Positions 62,978-64,000 of a DNA stretch of 64,000 nucleotides are shown piece after piece (the stretch's first letter is position 1; every line of letters begins with the position of its first letter). The notes under the pieces were generated by a model. The model saw nothing but the letters and a program-made list of their open reading frames with translations. It was not told the DNA's origin and searched no databases. Source of the stretch: Antedon mediterranea (taxonomy: Eukaryota; Echinodermata; Crinoidea; Comatulida; Antedonidae); contig NC_092673.1 of the NCBI RefSeq assembly GCF_964355755.1, positions 28,031,001 through 28,095,000 on the forward strand. Direction: 5' to 3'. The position numbers and the translations under genes are program-made.

Positions 62978-64000
62978 TGTGTTTGTGTGTTTGTGTGTGT
63001 GTCTGTGAACAGCCGGGAGGCCACCGTTTTTATCCGATTCTCACCAAATTTGGCAACAATGATCTATGCCCCAAAAGCTCGGACAAGTTCGAATTTGAGG
63101 GGAAAAGGTCATAGGTCAAGGTCACAACTAACAAAAAAATATTTTACTGCCTAGAGACCACAGTTTTTATCCGATTCTCACCAAACTTAGCCACAATGAT
63201 CAATGACACATCATATAATTGTGGTTAAATTTTGAAGATCAAGGTCCACAAAAAACAAAACAAAAAGAAATAAAAAAATAATAAAAAAAAAAACCTCAGT
63301 GGGACTTGAACCAGCGATCTCAACTGTGAGAGGCTGGATACATAACCATTACACCACACTGTCATCCACAACTTTGTAGTGTGCAGTTAACATATTTACA
63401 ATTAGAACTAATAAAAATAAAAAAAAATATTCAGGGGCCATTTTATGTAGGAGAATTTTACAGTAGGCGGAGGTTTGTACTCTCGGAGTACTTTCTAGTT
63501 ATTAATATAATAATAATATTTTCTAGTTATTAATATAATAATAATATTTTGTTTACAGTTAGCTTTCATGTTTCTATGTATAACAGACCATAGCCTATAA
63601 CTGTGCATGTCTCTGATTTAGATAATGACGAATGCACTGATCCTGATATATGTGGCACTAACGAAGTGTGTGTAAACACAGATGGGGCCTACAGCTGTGA
63701 TTGTGTATCTGGATATGTACCAGTAAATAATATATGTTCAGGTATGTACAGCTGTTTTTTATTCAAATTTTTATTTTGTCCTAATTCCTAGTGATTACAT
63801 AAACTTCTCTTCGTGCATTATTACAATAATAAATAATGTAACCACTTTTACATAATTAATTTCCAAGCATTACTGTGCATTTGTCTTTTTTTAAGATATT
63901 GACGAATGTACCACTGAGCCTGATGTGTGTGGCGTCAACACAGTGTGTAACAATACAGAGGGTAATTACACCTGTACATGCGCAGTTGGTTATAGCCTTG
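14986..64000 (+). CDS. Giant mucin / NIDO-AMOP-VWD / EGF gene, partial at both ends
   Basis: Gene-level entry; the exons are listed separately. The module order is a PSTTE mucin block, LDLa x2, sushi x2, EGF-CA x2, NIDO, AMOP, VWD, a post-VWD region, about 20 EGF modules, SEA, and then further EGF modules running off the window. NIDO-AMOP-VWD in this order is the core of MUC4-type mucins, so an extracellular adhesive or barrier glycoprotein is inferred. Every exon joins in frame through a GT-AG pair, with one GC-AG exception. Introns are phase 1 between modules and phase 0 only inside NIDO, VWD, one EGF and SEA. No initiator Met, polyA signal or membrane segment is visible. Introns over 300 nt in which I recognise no specific element: 27604-28272, 28781-29116, 29607-30231, 34490-34974, 35425-35864, 36071-36458, 42017-42341, 45394-45943, 46419-46729, 46853-47182, 50340-51002, 51117-51644, 53423-53839 and 62263-62725. 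That these are one gene rather than two is likely but unproven. Confidence 0.85.
15151..17400 (+). repeat. 750-bp higher-order repeats inside the mucin exon (first set)
   Basis: A recognisable string of variant pentads (ELSTTEP, then ESSTTEP, then ERS or ESS, then EQLTTEP) starts at 15151, 15901 and 16651, exactly 750 bp apart. That is 50 pentads per higher-order unit. The third copy diverges after about 16860. Confidence 0.9.
21631..26580 (+). repeat. Second copy of a ~6.5-kb block of the mucin exon
   Basis: The variant string that marks 15151, 15901 and 16651 returns at 21631, 22381 and 23131, a constant offset of 6480 bp. Later landmarks keep offsets of 6180, 6150 and again 6480 bp (for example GCTACTGGG at 19709 and 26189), so blocks were lost or gained only in multiples of 15 bp. 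This points to one large in-frame duplication followed by unequal exchange. Confidence 0.85.
27089..27217 (+). CDS. Exon: LDL-receptor class A module 1
   Basis: Acceptor TTCTAG, donor GTAAGT, phase 1 to 1, 43 codons. Six cysteines and the segment [15 protein letters not shown] give a complete LDLa calcium cage (Asp/Glu ligands around the last cysteines), so a folded calcium-binding ligand module is expected. Confidence 0.93.
27580..27603. other. Intron 27218-28272, little recognised
   Basis: This 1.05-kb intron is AT-rich. A stretch near 27444-27490 resembles part of the dispersed repeat seen at 36695-36990. I see no exon-like frame with flanking splice sites in it. Confidence 0.4.
28273..28398 (+). 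CDS. Exon: LDL-receptor class A module 2 (degenerate)
   Basis: Acceptor TTGTAG, donor GTACTA, phase 1 to 1, 42 codons. The six LDLa cysteines are kept (YC, RC, IC, FC, DC, LC). The acidic calcium box after FCDGY is weakened and carries a short insertion, so metal binding may be poor. Confidence 0.88.
28601..28780 (+). CDS. Exon: sushi (CCP) module 1
   Basis: 60 codons, phase 1 to 1, acceptor TTCTAG and donor GTAAGT. It has the four CCP cysteines (EYC, FQC, LVC, PNC) and the typical NGW and GYTL motifs of a complement-control fold, a protein-binding module. Confidence 0.93.
29117..29326 (+). CDS. Exon: sushi (CCP) module 2
   Basis: 70 codons, phase 1 to 1. Four CCP cysteines (KC, VTC, YTC, QC) with NGEW and GYTL motifs. 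It is longer than the first copy because of an acidic Ser-rich insertion ([10 protein letters not shown]) before the last cysteine. Confidence 0.93.
29484..29606 (+). CDS. Exon: calcium-binding EGF module 1
   Basis: 41 codons, phase 1 to 1. It starts DINEC and has six cysteines, with the Asn/Asp-hydroxylation pattern C-x-N-x4-Y-x-C-x-C. GDGMTC ends the module just before the donor GTAATG. Confidence 0.95.
30232..30351 (+). CDS. Exon: calcium-binding EGF module 2
   Basis: 40 codons, phase 1 to 1. DINEC start, six cysteines and the motif [12 protein letters not shown]. It is the last module before NIDO. The donor is GTGAGA. Confidence 0.94.
30823..30890 (-). repeat. tRNA-derived repeat (SINE-like) in intron
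   Basis: Read on the minus strand, this holds an A-box-like TGGTTATGATG and a good B box GGTTCAAGTCCC flanked by complementary bases, as in a tRNA T arm. The cloverleaf is imperfect, so a tRNA pseudogene or SINE head is more likely than an active tRNA gene. Confidence 0.6.
30976..31133 (+). CDS. Exon: NIDO domain, first part
   Basis: 52 codons plus the split one. [10 protein letters not shown] followed by a hydrophobic stretch matches the start of nidogen-type NIDO domains, which begin with a (F/Y)-x-(P/A)-Y-G motif. It enters in phase 1 and leaves in phase 0 at TAT|GTAAGT. An in-frame ATG at 30933 followed by a hydrophobic run could mimic a signal peptide; I treat that run as the polypyrimidine tract. 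Confidence 0.88.
31146..32131 (-). mobile_element. Hairpin-ended element, copy 1 (internally deleted)
   Basis: An inverted copy of the element at 43380-44724, matching in the outer parts by eye. It starts TCTATATATAAATTATGG and ends with a self-complementary block around GAGCGAAGCGAGC closed by GCTAG. It is about 360 bp shorter than the other copy and has no coding capacity. The conserved stretch GAGAACCATCGTC precedes the hairpin. Confidence 0.75.
32339..32470. mobile_element. MITE family M1, copy 1
   Basis: It ends in TTTGATAGTGTAGACAGAGC and has the family core (two GTGATGTGCCC/GGGCACATCAC arms). The left terminal repeat is eroded. Confidence 0.75.
32688..32855 (+). CDS. Exon: NIDO domain, second part
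   Basis: 56 codons, phase 0 to 0, acceptor TTAATAG, donor CAG|GTATG. The stretch [13 protein letters not shown] is typical of the middle of NIDO domains, where an N-(F/I)-x-x-P-(F/Y)-W motif recurs. Confidence 0.93.
33189..33347 (+). CDS. Exon: NIDO domain, third part
   Basis: 53 codons, phase 0 to 0. The segment [15 protein letters not shown] matches the NIDO W-(x)-VTW strand. The donor is TAT|GTAAGT. Confidence 0.93.
33723..33902. mobile_element. hAT-like MITE, 180 bp
   Basis: The terminal inverted repeats CAGTGGCGTAAC and GTTACGCCACTG are exact complements. They are flanked by CTTCAATA and CTTCAGTA, a 7-of-8 match to an 8-bp target duplication, which is the hAT signature. It lies inside the last NIDO intron. 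Confidence 0.85.
33994..34489 (+). CDS. Exon: NIDO end and AMOP start
   Basis: 165 codons plus one base; enters in phase 0 and leaves in phase 1. The first ~85 residues finish NIDO ([30 protein letters not shown]). They are followed by an AMOP opening with [12 protein letters not shown] and [12 protein letters not shown], the Cys-rich Trp-Tyr signature of that adhesion domain. Confidence 0.94.
34975..35169 (+). CDS. Exon: AMOP domain, middle
   Basis: 65 codons, phase 1 to 1. It carries the AMOP features CFQSA, ECCYWW and a Gly/Phe-rich stretch. The acceptor is TTTGCAG and the donor GTAAGT. Confidence 0.9.
35305..35424 (+). CDS. Exon: AMOP domain, end
   Basis: 40 codons, phase 1 to 1. [20 protein letters not shown] with a later NCW is the Cys-rich end of an AMOP domain, the segment that usually abuts VWD in MUC4-type proteins. 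Confidence 0.92.
35865..36070 (+). CDS. Exon: VWD domain, first part
   Basis: It opens with [20 protein letters not shown], the diagnostic GDPH start of von Willebrand factor type D domains. The cysteines LC and LQC follow. It leaves in phase 0 at GAT|GTAAGA. Confidence 0.96.
36459..36546 (+). CDS. Exon: VWD domain, second part
   Basis: 29 codons plus one base; enters in phase 0 and leaves in phase 1. [17 protein letters not shown] fits the central VWD strands; two N-glycosylation sequons (NGT, NQT) are present. Confidence 0.87.
36695..36990. repeat. Dispersed intronic repeat R3, copy 1
   Basis: This shares TGTATTGTCCCC, ACATGAAAAA and the following ~120 bp with 56122-56350. Its GGCAGCCAATTTGACTATA stretch returns inverted near 9735. 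It is probably a decayed MITE. Confidence 0.6.
37189..37339. mobile_element. MITE family M1, copy 2
   Basis: Nearly full length, bounded by GCTCTGTCTACACTATCAA on the left and its complement on the right, with the CACATCAC core arms. Confidence 0.85.
37386..37580 (+). CDS. Exon: VWD domain, third part
   Basis: 65 codons, phase 1 to 1. It includes [18 protein letters not shown] and [10 protein letters not shown], the latter being the VWD segment (Y-x-x-K-T-x-G-L-x-G) that ends the calcium-binding half. The acceptor could also be 11 nt downstream (TATGCAG), which keeps the frame only with a different partner; 37386 extends the frame best. The exon end and its donor are the founder of a minisatellite. 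Confidence 0.87.
37554..37628 (+). repeat. Exon-end minisatellite, left part
   Basis: The last ~25 nt of the exon (GGGAAAAACTATGGGCTTA and onward) plus GTAAGTTATTGTATCTGCC start repeating directly after the splice donor. The second copy breaks off near 37628 at an inserted block. Confidence 0.85.
38085..40115. repeat. Large foldback (palindromic) repeat
   Basis: ACAAAGTGCGAGGCA near 38113 and ATTTTATCATTTCC near 38146 return inverted near 40070 and 39980. TCAATGTTCAATATTTTTG with GCGCCAAAAGAGCAA near 39290-39335 returns inverted near 39715-39760. The arms are degenerate GCGAGGCAT repeats plus unique sequence, and the centre is near 39.5 kb. Confidence 0.75.
40135..41095. mobile_element. hAT-like element, ~960 bp, non-coding
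   Basis: The ends CAGGCCCGTAACCAGG and CCTGGTTACGGCCCTG are near-perfect complements. No 8-bp duplication is obvious, though TTTCA occurs close to both ends. It contains MITE family M2. Confidence 0.6.
40905..41051. mobile_element. MITE family M2, copy 1
   Basis: The ends GCTTGGTTCCCAC and GTGGGAACCATG are inverted; the interior carries ACGCAACGCAAGCG and a palindrome around CAATCACAAGCG. Confidence 0.7.
41485..41745 (+). repeat. Exon-end minisatellite, right part (five units of ~50 bp)
   Basis: Units start near 41501, 41551, 41601, 41651 and 41701. Each contains GGGAAAAACTATGGGCTTATT followed in most units by a GTAAGTTATTG donor-like site, as at the exon end 3.9 kb upstream. The array therefore holds several copies of a functional-looking 5' splice site. 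Confidence 0.9.
41909..42016 (+). CDS. Exon: VWD domain, end
   Basis: 36 codons, phase 1 to 1. GVWNG and [10 protein letters not shown] match the conserved C-terminal piece of VWD in MUC4/SUSD2-type proteins (G-L-x-G-x-W-N-G ... S-E-x-x-I-F). Confidence 0.92.
42342..42602 (+). CDS. Exon: post-VWD conserved region
   Basis: 87 codons, phase 1 to 1. It starts [10 protein letters not shown] and holds [17 protein letters not shown], the two-cysteine motif (C-x-x-N-x-x-C-L-F-D) that follows VWD in NIDO-AMOP-VWD proteins. Confidence 0.92.
42670..42782. mobile_element. MITE family M1, copy 3
   Basis: The right terminus and the CACATCAC core are present; the left terminus is missing. Confidence 0.75.
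42963..43154 (+). CDS. Exon: Ig/cadherin-like region after VWD
   Basis: 64 codons, phase 1 to 1. [24 protein letters not shown] and [10 protein letters not shown] suggest a beta-sandwich linker domain, as found after VWD in this family. Two or more N-glycosylation sequons are present. Confidence 0.88.
43190..43379. mobile_element. MITE family M2, copies 2 and 3 (interrupted)
   Basis: Two starts (CTTGGTTCCCACTAGCGACG and CTTGATTCCTACTAGCGACG) lie in a row. The second copy is cut at ATTGTGTTTA by the hairpin-ended element and resumes at 44726. Confidence 0.7.
43380..44724 (+). mobile_element. Hairpin-ended element, copy 2, nested in a MITE
   Basis: It starts CTAGAGGGTGAGCTCGC and its complement (a 36-nt hairpin) and ends TATATATAGATA. 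The flanks ATTGTGTTTA and CCTGCGTAAAATC are contiguous in an uninterrupted MITE copy nearby (43238-43262), so both element ends are defined. I see no coding capacity. Confidence 0.8.
44725..44870. mobile_element. MITE family M2, copy 3 continued
   Basis: This resumes the copy cut at 43379: CCTGCGTAAAATCAAACCTG, GTTTGCAGCACTGTTGCGTC, ending in GTAGTTGGAACCACG. Confidence 0.7.
45212..45393 (+). CDS. Exon: post-VWD strand region and first half of an EGF
   Basis: Enters in phase 1 and leaves in phase 0. FTWTPTN is a conserved motif of this protein family. The end, [12 protein letters not shown], opens an EGF module that is completed in the next exon. Confidence 0.92.
45944..46124 (+). CDS. Exon: second half of an EGF and a further EGF-like module
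   Basis: Enters in phase 0 and leaves in phase 1. [15 protein letters not shown] closes the EGF begun upstream; [14 protein letters not shown] to GDGFGC is a second, atypical EGF without a calcium motif. Confidence 0.92.
46278..46418 (+). CDS. Exon: calcium-binding EGF module 3
   Basis: 47 codons, phase 1 to 1. DYNEC start and a longer first loop, [12 protein letters not shown] and [11 protein letters not shown]: the subtype with a longer last loop seen in LDL receptor and fibrillin. Confidence 0.94.
   Translation: MTTNALLDKIRLKVPHSVTNYVRIPWEATHVVVGLDMSCIQMNETA
46730..46852 (+). CDS. Exon: calcium-binding EGF module 4
   Basis: 41 codons, phase 1 to 1. DIDEC start, six cysteines, [12 protein letters not shown] and GDGVTC end. 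Confidence 0.95.
47183..47305 (+). CDS. Exon: calcium-binding EGF module 5
   Basis: 41 codons, phase 1 to 1. DINEC start, [12 protein letters not shown] and GTGITC end. Confidence 0.95.
47576..47821 (+). CDS. Exon: calcium-binding EGF modules 6 and 7 (double)
   Basis: 82 codons, phase 1 to 1. Two complete modules (DTDEC ... GNGTHCY and DIDEC ... GDGRAC) lie in one exon with no intron between them, so an intron was probably lost here. Confidence 0.95.
47937..48059 (+). CDS. Exon: calcium-binding EGF module 8
   Basis: 41 codons, phase 1 to 1. DTDEC start, six cysteines, [12 protein letters not shown]. The last loop is atypical ([10 protein letters not shown]). Confidence 0.93.
48111..48271. 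mobile_element. MITE with 18-bp terminal inverted repeats
   Basis: AAGGGTCTTACACACCTG at the left and CAGGTGTGAAAGACCCTT at the right differ by one base as complements. The interior is GC-rich, with GGCCCGGCGC and CGCCGGACCGG. Confidence 0.85.
48478..48603 (+). CDS. Exon: calcium-binding EGF module 9
   Basis: 42 codons, phase 1 to 1. DINEC start, [12 protein letters not shown] and GDGVTC end. Confidence 0.95.
48891..49013 (+). CDS. Exon: calcium-binding EGF module 10
   Basis: 41 codons, phase 1 to 1. DVNEC start, [12 protein letters not shown] and the longer end [11 protein letters not shown]. Confidence 0.95.
49201..49320. mobile_element. MITE family M1, copy 4
   Basis: Left terminus AAGCTCTGTCTACACTATCA is intact; the right end is decayed to TTTTGATATTGTAGACA. 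Confidence 0.8.
49475..49603 (+). CDS. Exon: EGF module 11 without calcium motif
   Basis: 43 codons, phase 1 to 1. VLEGISC replaces the D-x-D-E-C start, so it should not bind calcium. Six cysteines are kept, and the N-glycosylation sequons NAT and NGT are present. Confidence 0.92.
49628..49705. mobile_element. MITE family M1, copy 5 (fragment)
   Basis: Right half only: the core GGGCACATCACA and end TTTGATAGTGTAGACAGAGC. Confidence 0.75.
49938..50105. mobile_element. MITE family M1, copy 6
   Basis: Full-length copy with both terminal repeats, slightly diverged (CACTATTAAAC; GTAAACAGC). Confidence 0.8.
50217..50339 (+). CDS. Exon: calcium-binding EGF module 12, GC splice donor
   Basis: 41 codons, phase 1 to 1. 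DINEC start, [12 protein letters not shown] and LRSCQ end. The donor is AAG|GCATGT, a GC-AG intron; the only nearby GT (50344) would break the phase used by the next exon. Confidence 0.92.
51003..51116 (+). CDS. Exon: calcium-binding EGF module 13 (short)
   Basis: 38 codons, phase 1 to 1. DIDEC start, [12 protein letters not shown] and the compact end GFTGENC, typical of Notch-type EGF modules. Confidence 0.94.
51645..51770 (+). CDS. Exon: calcium-binding EGF module 14
   Basis: 42 codons, phase 1 to 1. DINEC start, [12 protein letters not shown] and GNEIMC end. Confidence 0.95.
52034..52131. mobile_element. Short foldback element
   Basis: GATGGGAAAGGTTTGGGAGC on the left and GCTCCCAAACCCTTCCCATC on the right are near-perfect complements around a core rich in TACGTACG. 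Probably a small MITE. Confidence 0.7.
52255..52377 (+). CDS. Exon: calcium-binding EGF module 15
   Basis: 41 codons, phase 1 to 1. DVNEC start, [12 protein letters not shown] and DGADDC end. Confidence 0.95.
52426..52593. mobile_element. MITE family M1, copy 7
   Basis: Both terminal repeats are present, with a 3-bp insertion (GTAGATGACAGAGC) in the right one. Confidence 0.85.
52842..53090 (+). CDS. Exon: calcium-binding EGF modules 16 and 17 (double)
   Basis: 83 codons, phase 1 to 1. Two full modules in one exon: DIDEC ... GDGFISC, then NIDEC ... GSGRVC. This is the second fused pair in the gene. Confidence 0.95.
53282..53422 (+). CDS. Exon: calcium-binding EGF module 18
   Basis: 47 codons, phase 1 to 1. 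DVNEC start, [12 protein letters not shown] and an extended last loop ([12 protein letters not shown]). Confidence 0.95.
53840..53962 (+). CDS. Exon: calcium-binding EGF module 19
   Basis: 41 codons, phase 1 to 1. DSDEC start, [12 protein letters not shown] and GNGFNC end. Confidence 0.95.
54098..54246. mobile_element. MITE family M1, copy 8
   Basis: Both terminal repeats are present. The core carries a short internal repeat of ATGTGCCCAAATATGGTAGTG. Confidence 0.85.
54170..54305 (+). repeat. Intronic duplication, first copy
   Basis: About 130 bp (ATAGTAGTGATATGAAATC to AACGAACACTTTG), including the right half of the MITE, recurs at 54635-54769 with very few differences. Confidence 0.85.
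54635..54769 (+). repeat. Intronic duplication, second copy
   Basis: Direct repeat of 54170-54305; it carries MITE M1 copy 9 as a right half only, so the copy was made after the MITE inserted. Confidence 0.85.
55131..55259 (+). CDS. Exon: calcium-binding EGF module 20
   Basis: 43 codons, phase 1 to 1. DINEC start, [12 protein letters not shown]. The last loop is unusual ([11 protein letters not shown]). It is the last EGF before SEA. Confidence 0.94.
55753..55865 (+). CDS. Exon: SEA-like module, first part
   Basis: Enters in phase 1 and leaves in phase 0 (AAT|GTAAGT). [16 protein letters not shown] and the helix that follows look like the N-terminal half of a SEA module, or a linker before it. 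Confidence 0.78.
56122..56350. repeat. Dispersed intronic repeat R3, copy 2
   Basis: Same sequence family as 36695-36990 (GTATTGTCCCC, ACATGAAAAATGAAGATTA). Confidence 0.6.
56413..56653 (+). CDS. Exon: SEA module, main part
   Basis: 80 codons plus one base; enters in phase 0 and leaves in phase 1. [22 protein letters not shown] and LLQAFLDGL fit SEA strands and helix. The self-cleavage site GSVVV of mucin SEA domains is replaced by GIRAT, so the chain probably stays intact. Several N-glycosylation sequons are present. Confidence 0.85.
56873..57101 (+). repeat. 53-bp minisatellite, about 4.3 copies
   Basis: Units begin GCCCAATATGGAAACC at 56873, 56926, 56979, 57032 and 57085, an exact 53-bp period with few differences. 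Confidence 0.95.
57154..57294 (+). CDS. Exon: atypical EGF module 21 after SEA
   Basis: 47 codons, phase 1 to 1. [12 protein letters not shown] with six to seven cysteines (FEVC, FVCSSC, DAC) and no D-x-N-E-C start. It follows the SEA directly, as EGF modules do in membrane mucins. Confidence 0.88.
57315..57394. mobile_element. MITE family M1, copy 10 (short)
   Basis: AAGCTCTTTCTAATCTTTATG to GGACAGAGCTTT: an internally deleted, diverged copy. Confidence 0.65.
57778..57903 (+). CDS. Exon: calcium-binding EGF module 22
   Basis: 42 codons, phase 1 to 1. [17 protein letters not shown] and the longer end LFNENDNTC. It resembles the next exon (NNPCPD), which suggests tandem duplication. Confidence 0.95.
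58183..58302 (+). CDS. Exon: calcium-binding EGF module 23
   Basis: 40 codons, phase 1 to 1. [17 protein letters not shown] and LDMDDVC end. Confidence 0.95.
58378..59518 (+). mobile_element. Hairpin-ended element A (5' hairpin missing)
   Basis: It begins at TAATTTCAGCG, just inside the hairpin of the related copies, and ends ACGTAAATTTATATATAGA. It abuts element C directly, head to tail. No coding frame is seen. Confidence 0.75.
59519..62056 (+). mobile_element. Hairpin-ended element C, split by element B
   Basis: The 5' end is a 37-nt perfect hairpin starting CTAGATGGTACGCTCGC. The left part runs to about 60029 and the right part from 61352 to the end ACGTAAATTTATATATAGAT. Left and right parts together match the layout of element A. 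Confidence 0.75.
60030..61351 (-). mobile_element. Hairpin-ended element B, complete, nested in C
   Basis: About 1.32 kb on the minus strand. Its 5' hairpin is at 61315-61351 and its 3' end at TCTATATATAAATTTACG (60030). It carries the same modules as A and C, including GTTCGTACTTTCGGTACTG and TCGGCCTGTCTTCAACA. Confidence 0.8.
62134..62262 (+). CDS. Exon: calcium-binding EGF module 24
   Basis: 43 codons, phase 1 to 1. [17 protein letters not shown] and SVEGGEC end. It follows a 3.8-kb intron filled with hairpin-ended elements. Confidence 0.95.
62726..62848 (+). CDS. Exon: calcium-binding EGF module 25
   Basis: 41 codons, phase 1 to 1. [17 protein letters not shown] and DDVC end. It is almost identical to the exon at 63896 (4 differences in 105 nt by eye). 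Confidence 0.95.
62903..63500. mobile_element. Composite element with CCTCCGCC ends
   Basis: It opens ACCTCCGCCAAGGAGGTTA and closes GGCGGAGGTTTGTACTCTC, short inverted ends. Inside are a GT microsatellite (62944-63003), two copies of TTTTATCCGATTCTCACCAA about 130 bp apart, and a tRNA-like module. No protein is encoded. Confidence 0.75.
63297..63365 (-). repeat. tRNA-Glu-like module inside the composite element
   Basis: On the minus strand it shows GTGTGGTGTAATGGTTATG (A box), an anticodon loop around CTCTCAC, and the B box GGTTCAAGTCCC. This is close to a tRNA-Glu(CTC) layout, but the stems are imperfect. Confidence 0.65.
63622..63741 (+). CDS. Exon: calcium-binding EGF module 26
   Basis: 40 codons, phase 1 to 1. 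[17 protein letters not shown] and VNNIC end. Confidence 0.94.
63896..64000 (+). CDS. Exon: calcium-binding EGF module 27 (cut by window end)
   Basis: 35 codons are visible. DIDEC and [12 protein letters not shown]; the window ends before the last cysteine. It is a recent copy of the exon at 62726, including the TTTTTTAAG acceptor. Confidence 0.93.
   Translation, partial: MLTNVPLSLMCVASTQCVTIQRVITPVHAQLVIAL

Noticed and set aside
62870-63154. Frames through the GT microsatellite (Cys-Val repeats)
   Set aside because: A product of the (GT)n tract inside a transposable element in an intron.

Overview
The window looks like animal nuclear DNA, most likely from a marine invertebrate deuterostome, probably an echinoderm. 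It is AT-rich, the genes are intron-rich with GT-AG junctions, and the word TAGGCCTA recurs more than twenty times, as I recall from echinoderm genomes. It also holds many small inverted-repeat elements, tRNA-derived repeats and LINE fragments. The organism call is an inference (about 0.6).

Positions 1-14.9 kb hold no gene I can support. This stretch is repeat territory: a foldback element at the left edge, then a chain of hairpin-ended elements (about 730-9367). The chain includes five head-to-tail units of about 1.4 kb, which repeat as a 2.9-kb dimer and each carry a tRNA-like module. After it come worn non-LTR retrotransposon fragments and one more member of the same element group.

From about 14,986 to the right edge, one giant gene runs on the + strand and is incomplete at both ends. 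Its first visible exon is an 11.9-kb mucin exon of about 790 Pro-Ser-Thr-Thr-Glu pentads with no break in the 15-nt register. Smaller exons follow in this order: two LDL-receptor class A modules, two sushi modules, two calcium-binding EGF modules, NIDO, AMOP and VWD (the MUC4-like core), a post-VWD region, a long run of EGF modules, a SEA module, and more EGF modules to the window end. I delimited every exon from splice sites, reading frame and domain cysteines. Nearly all introns are phase 1. The exceptions are phase-0 introns inside the NIDO, VWD, EGF and SEA modules.

The likely product is a very large secreted or membrane-anchored, mucin-type adhesive or barrier glycoprotein. The mucin block would be an extended O-glycosylated spacer, and the NIDO-AMOP-VWD core and EGF arrays would be the folded adhesive part. 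A membrane anchor, if there is one, lies beyond the right edge.

The introns are packed with non-autonomous elements: at least ten copies of one MITE family, hAT-like elements, paired inverted copies of a hairpin-ended element, nested insertions and minisatellites. One minisatellite is built from an exon end plus its 5' splice site. The most unusual items are the giant mucin exon with its nested higher-order repeats, the hairpin-ended tandem elements (helentron/HINE-like by architecture), and the split splice-donor minisatellite.
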